DNA of 64,000 nt from Methyloligella sp. (GTDB lineage: Bacteria; Pseudomonadota; Alphaproteobacteria; Rhizobiales; HXMU1428-3), in contig BQJJ01000009.1 in NCBI GenBank assembly GCA_021604645.1, positions 62,001 through 126,000 of the forward strand, read 5' to 3'. This document shows positions 61,220-64,000 of this stretch, piece after piece (position 1 is the stretch's first letter; the number at the start of each line of letters is the position of its first letter). Below the pieces are notes generated by a model that did not search any database, was not told the origin of the DNA, and worked only from the letters and a program-made list of their open reading frames with translations. The translations under genes were made by a program, and so were the position numbers.

Positions 61220-64000
61220 ATGGCCTATACTTTTACTCAAGAAGAACTCGATCAAATTGGTGTAGCTTTCACAATTGCTGAAACTTCCGCATCTGACCAA
61301 ACAGCAGGTAAGTTTGCAGATGTCTACGAATTGATACGAGATATTTTGACTGTTGAAGGCCCCCTATTTGATCGACCTGTAGACGGTTTAGAAGAAAATG
61401 TATGGATCTGGATTAACGGTGCAAGAGAAATCAATACAGGACAAGGGTATTACGCCGATTTCATACGAGGTTATACACGCTCTCAGTTTGAACAAAGGTA
61501 TCACAGAACAATTTCCGACGAAGATTTGAATAGCGCTTCCAATTCAATCGCGCGAAATTTTATCAATGATATTTTGCAAGGTACCACCCCAACTATCGAA
61601 GAATTAGGGTTAATTGATGCAGCCCCAGTAGCCGGTGATATTTTTAATCAATTGTTTGATCAAAATTTCACACCGTGGTCGGGAACCCTTCTTTTTCCAT
61701 TCCTAGGTGTAGATTCCTATTATAAAGATTGGCTTTTAAACGAAGGTACAGTCGGAGACTTTAAGCCAATAGCTGGTACATATGATCTAATTTCAACAGC
61801 AGCGACCGTCATCCCTCTAGCTTCAAGTCCAACAGAGATCGCCGTTAATTTGCTTAGCACCTTTGGTTTCTCAGGAACTGTAAATGCTTACTTAAACACA
61901 AGCACTCTAGCAAATGATACAGACGCATTTATCAATCAAGTCTACAAATTAGATAAATATGGTTTCGATTTGGAATTAGGGGCAGACATATTTGGTGTTG
62001 GAAGTAAGTCAGCAAATTATATCATCGGTACAGTAGGGTCAGATACATACAATAAAAATCCAAATGTTAATTTAGCTGTGAACGGTACAAGCGGTAAAGA
62101 TGTGATCAACGCAGGTATCGGTGATGATTTTGTCTTTGCCGGCAGTGGTGATGATCTCATTGATGGCGGAGAAGGCAACGATACACTTGATGCTGGAGAT
62201 GGTAATAATCTAATCGTCTCTGGTGCTGGTGCTGATGACATCATTTTAGGAATGGGCGAACACGTAATCCTTGATGGTGCCGTTGAAGATCGTCTTTTTA
62301 TTCGCGGCAGTCATCTAGGCATCCAACAAATAGATGGAGCAGATCGCTTATTTCCACTTCTCGGAGGGGTATCATCCTTTATTTCCTATGCTGATTTTAA
62401 TGGTCAAAAATTCAATCCAGATCAAACTTATTACGATACGGACGGAGATGGTAATGTTGAATACTGGTTTTCTTCCACATTGCAAACGATTGTCACAACA
62501 GGTGGAAACGGTTCAATTGTAGTTTCTGGCCAAGATATATTGGCAGACCTTAATCCTAGTCGTTTTGCGCTTATGTATGAAATGAATGGTTCTGATTTAG
62601 AGGTAAAATTATTCTTGGGCCAAGAAATTATCTCTCCATTTTTTGAACCAACAAGTGGAACCTTAGATCCGTTTTGGAATTTCCATGCCACAGAAATCCC
62701 AAACATTCAAATCACTTTGGCCAATTACCAATCAGGTGACTTTGGGCTTCAGTTGATAAGTCCTTTAGAGCTAGGTTCTGTATTGGAAGATAATGATTCA
62801 ACTGTAAATGGAACGGCAGTCACAGACCATAACAATGCAGTTGCATACATAAACAATAATGGTGACTTAAACCAAACATTAGGTCAGCAAGTCGCAAAGA
62901 GCCCAGTTTCAGACAGTCTTTCCGGACAGCCAATTGAAATAATAATCAAACTAGGTGGGTTTGATGAGCAGTTTGTTGGTGATGAAACAGATGAGAATAT
63001 AGATGGTCAAGGCGGTGATGATACGATTGATGGGGCCGGTGGTAACGATGAAATAGAAGGTGGTTTTGGTGATGATACGTTAAGCGGTGGAGCTGGCGAT
63101 GACACCATTAACGGAGGTGCCGAAAACGATACAGTAAGTGGAGGAACTGGCGCTGATACTTTAAGCGGTGGTTCTGGAGAGGATACTGTTGACTATTCAG
63201 GTTCATCCAGTGGTGTGTCCATAGATTTTGAATTAGGAACAGGTGCCGGGGGTGAAGCTGAAGGTGATCAGCTATCTGAATTTGAGGGCGTTTTAGGCTC
63301 AAGCTTTAATGATAGCTTTAGCGGAAGTGCAAATAACGAGAGCTTCTTTGGGCAAGCGGGTAACGATACAATCTTAGGCTTAGCCGGTGATGATATTTTA
63401 GATGGCGGTGAAGGAGCTGACATCTTAAATGGCGGGGACGGCTTGGATTCTGCCTCGTACCAATCATCCATAGAAGCTGTGATGGTTGATCTCATAAATC
63501 AATTAGCCAGTGGTGGTTTCGCCACAGGAGACACGCTATCAAATATAGAAGGTGTAATCGGCTCAAACTTCTCAGATACCATTATTGGTAACGACTTGGA
63601 TAATGTTCTAAGAGGAGCTGATGGCGATGATGTCATTTTCGGTGGAGATGGAAACGATATTATTGAAGGAGGTGACGGCGTAGATACATTAGATGGCGGT
63701 GCAGGGATAGATACTCTGGATTTTAGCTCATCAAGCAATGGTGTTCTGCTTGACTTGTCTTCTCAAAATTCAGCACAAACTGTCGTTACAACAACGACCC
63801 TACAAGCACCAACCGCTCCGTTGGATCAATATGATAATTTTGAAAATGCCACGGGTTCAAACCATGCTGATCACTTAAAAGGTGATGGCGGAGACAATGT
63901 TTTATCAGGGCTCGATGGTGATGATGAATTCATCGCGACGGAAGGGGCTGACGTTATTTTGGGAGGTTTCGGATCTGATACATTGAATTTCTCAAATTCA
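61220..64000 (+). CDS. Large RTX (calcium-binding repeat) protein, partial, C-terminus outside window
   Basis: The frame is open from ATG 61220 (AGGGGA upstream) to the window end, 927 codons. The first 290 residues (MAYTFTQEELDQIGVAFTIA...) form a domain I do not recognise. RTX nonapeptide blocks GGxGxDxLx follow at about residues 290-345 (INAGIGDDFVFAGSGDDLID), 600-660 (GGDDTIDGAGGNDEIEGG), 705-740 and 790-830. Between them lie non-repeat segments with a DYSGSSSGVSIDF-type strand. Such proteins leave the cell by type I secretion and fold with calcium. The function cannot be told. Confidence 0.9.
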   Translation, partial: MAYTFTQEELDQIGVAFTIAETSASDQTAGKFADVYELIRDILTVEGPLFDRPVDGLEENVWIWINGAREINTGQGYYADFIRGYTRSQFEQRYHRTISDEDLNSASNSIARNFINDILQGTTPTIEELGLIDAAPVAGDIFNQLFDQNFTPWSGTLLFPFLGVDSYYKDWLLNEGTVGDFKPIAGTYDLISTAATVIPLASSPTEIAVNLLSTFGFSGTVNAYLNTSTLANDTDAFINQVYKLDKYGFDLELGADIFGVGSKSANYIIGTVGSDTYNKNPNVNLAVNGTSGKDVINAGIGDDFVFAGSGDDLIDGGEGNDTLDAGDGNNLIVSGAGADDIILGMGEHVILDGAVEDRLFIRGSHLGIQQIDGADRLFPLLGGVSSFISYADFNGQKFNPDQTYYDTDGDGNVEYWFSSTLQTIVTTGGNGSIVVSGQDILADLNPSRFALMYEMNGSDLEVKLFLGQEIISPFFEPTSGTLDPFWNFHATEIPNIQITLANYQSGDFGLQLISPLELGSVLEDNDSTVNGTAVTDHNNAVAYINNNGDLNQTLGQQVAKSPVSDSLSGQPIEIIIKLGGFDEQFVGDETDENIDGQGGDDTIDGAGGNDEIEGGFGDDTLSGGAGDDTINGGAENDTVSGGTGADTLSGGSGEDTVDYSGSSSGVSIDFELGTGAGGEAEGDQLSEFEGVLGSSFNDSFSGSANNESFFGQAGNDTILGLAGDDILDGGEGADILNGGDGLDSASYQSSIEAVMVDLINQLASGGFATGDTLSNIEGVIGSNFSDTIIGNDLDNVLRGADGDDVIFGGDGNDIIEGGDGVDTLDGGAGIDTLDFSSSSNGVLLDLSSQNSAQTVVTTTTLQAPTAPLDQYDNFENATGSNHADHLKGDGGDNVLSGLDGDDEFIATEGADVILGGFGSDTLNFSNS

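Noticed and set aside
61200-64000. Several minus-strand ORFs rich in Pro and Ser opposite the RTX gene
   Set aside because: They are antisense shadows of the Gly-Asp repeat codons of the RTX frame, which is open throughout in the plus direction.

Overview
The window reads as chromosome of a low-GC alphaproteobacterium, most likely a marine or host-associated member of the Hyphomicrobiales (Rhizobiales). The evidence is the combination of chpT-cheA-cheW-cheY-cheB-cheR followed by ctrA and fliI-fliJ, a DUF1134/EipA protein, a TIGR03808-type Tat-exported repeat protein, class I lysyl-tRNA synthetase, the dapD-DUF805-DUF805-dapE cluster, DUF1491, DUF5330 and DUF6456 proteins, and one RIME-like palindrome. 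No rRNA, tRNA or CRISPR was seen.

Layout. 0-3.6 kb: dTDP-L-rhamnose operon on the minus strand (glycosyltransferase, rmlB, rmlD, rmlA cut by the window edge). 4-17 kb: small regulators, a methyltransferase, YceI, SelO, Ada with an SDR, 3-hydroxybutyrate dehydrogenase, an ArsR-SRPBCC fusion, two VOC proteins, an OmpA-like protein, lysS, a TerB-like protein and a PTP-type phosphatase. 17-24 kb: Tat-exported beta-helix protein, two tandem PAS/degenerate-kinase paralogues, MeaB, YqaA. 24-28 kb: dapE-DUF805-DUF805-dapD. 28-33 kb: LOG protein with an M50 protease, Cfa, acyltransferase. 33-41 kb: rpoH, rluD, envelope proteins (EipA, YHS protein), cysQ. 41-51.5 kb: chemotaxis and cell-cycle locus (chpT, cheA hybrid, cheW, cheY, cheB, cheR, ctrA) and flagellar export genes (fliI, fliJ). 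51.7-61 kb: lipoprotein, JmjC-like protein, DUF1491, peptidoglycan-binding protein, DivJ/PleC-like kinase, DUF5330, sufE, DUF6456 and a stand-alone DnaA DNA-binding domain. 61.2 kb to the end: the start of a large RTX protein that runs off the window.

The striking feature is an interspersed repeat system between 17.3 and 58.5 kb. Family A is a structured element of about 115-120 bp, with eleven recognisable copies plus remnants. It has four hairpins whose stems differ in sequence from copy to copy but stay paired, joined by nearly invariant boxes (GAAGAAGGAG, GGACATG, CCTCGGAGGC, ATAGCCGTGAGAGAAA). Family B is a hairpin element of about 35-37 bp that appears singly, in tandem, and nested inside hairpin loops of A and of B itself, twice next to the same AGT/GG sequence. 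Module C is an extra hairpin (GATCAG...CTGATC) found inside the third hairpin of four A copies. Every A and B copy I found lies in the same orientation, although the flanking genes point both ways. That points to a DNA-level, replication-linked process such as single-strand transposition of non-autonomous elements, or to a repeated structured RNA. No transposase is in the window.

How the genes fit together: ChpT and CtrA are partners of the alphaproteobacterial cell-cycle phosphorelay. An exact TTAA-N7-TTAA CtrA box lies ahead of fliI, and a DivJ/PleC-like kinase is encoded nearby. EipA is a known CtrA-regulated envelope protein in Brucella. The stand-alone DnaA domain IV protein sits near a perfect DnaA box.
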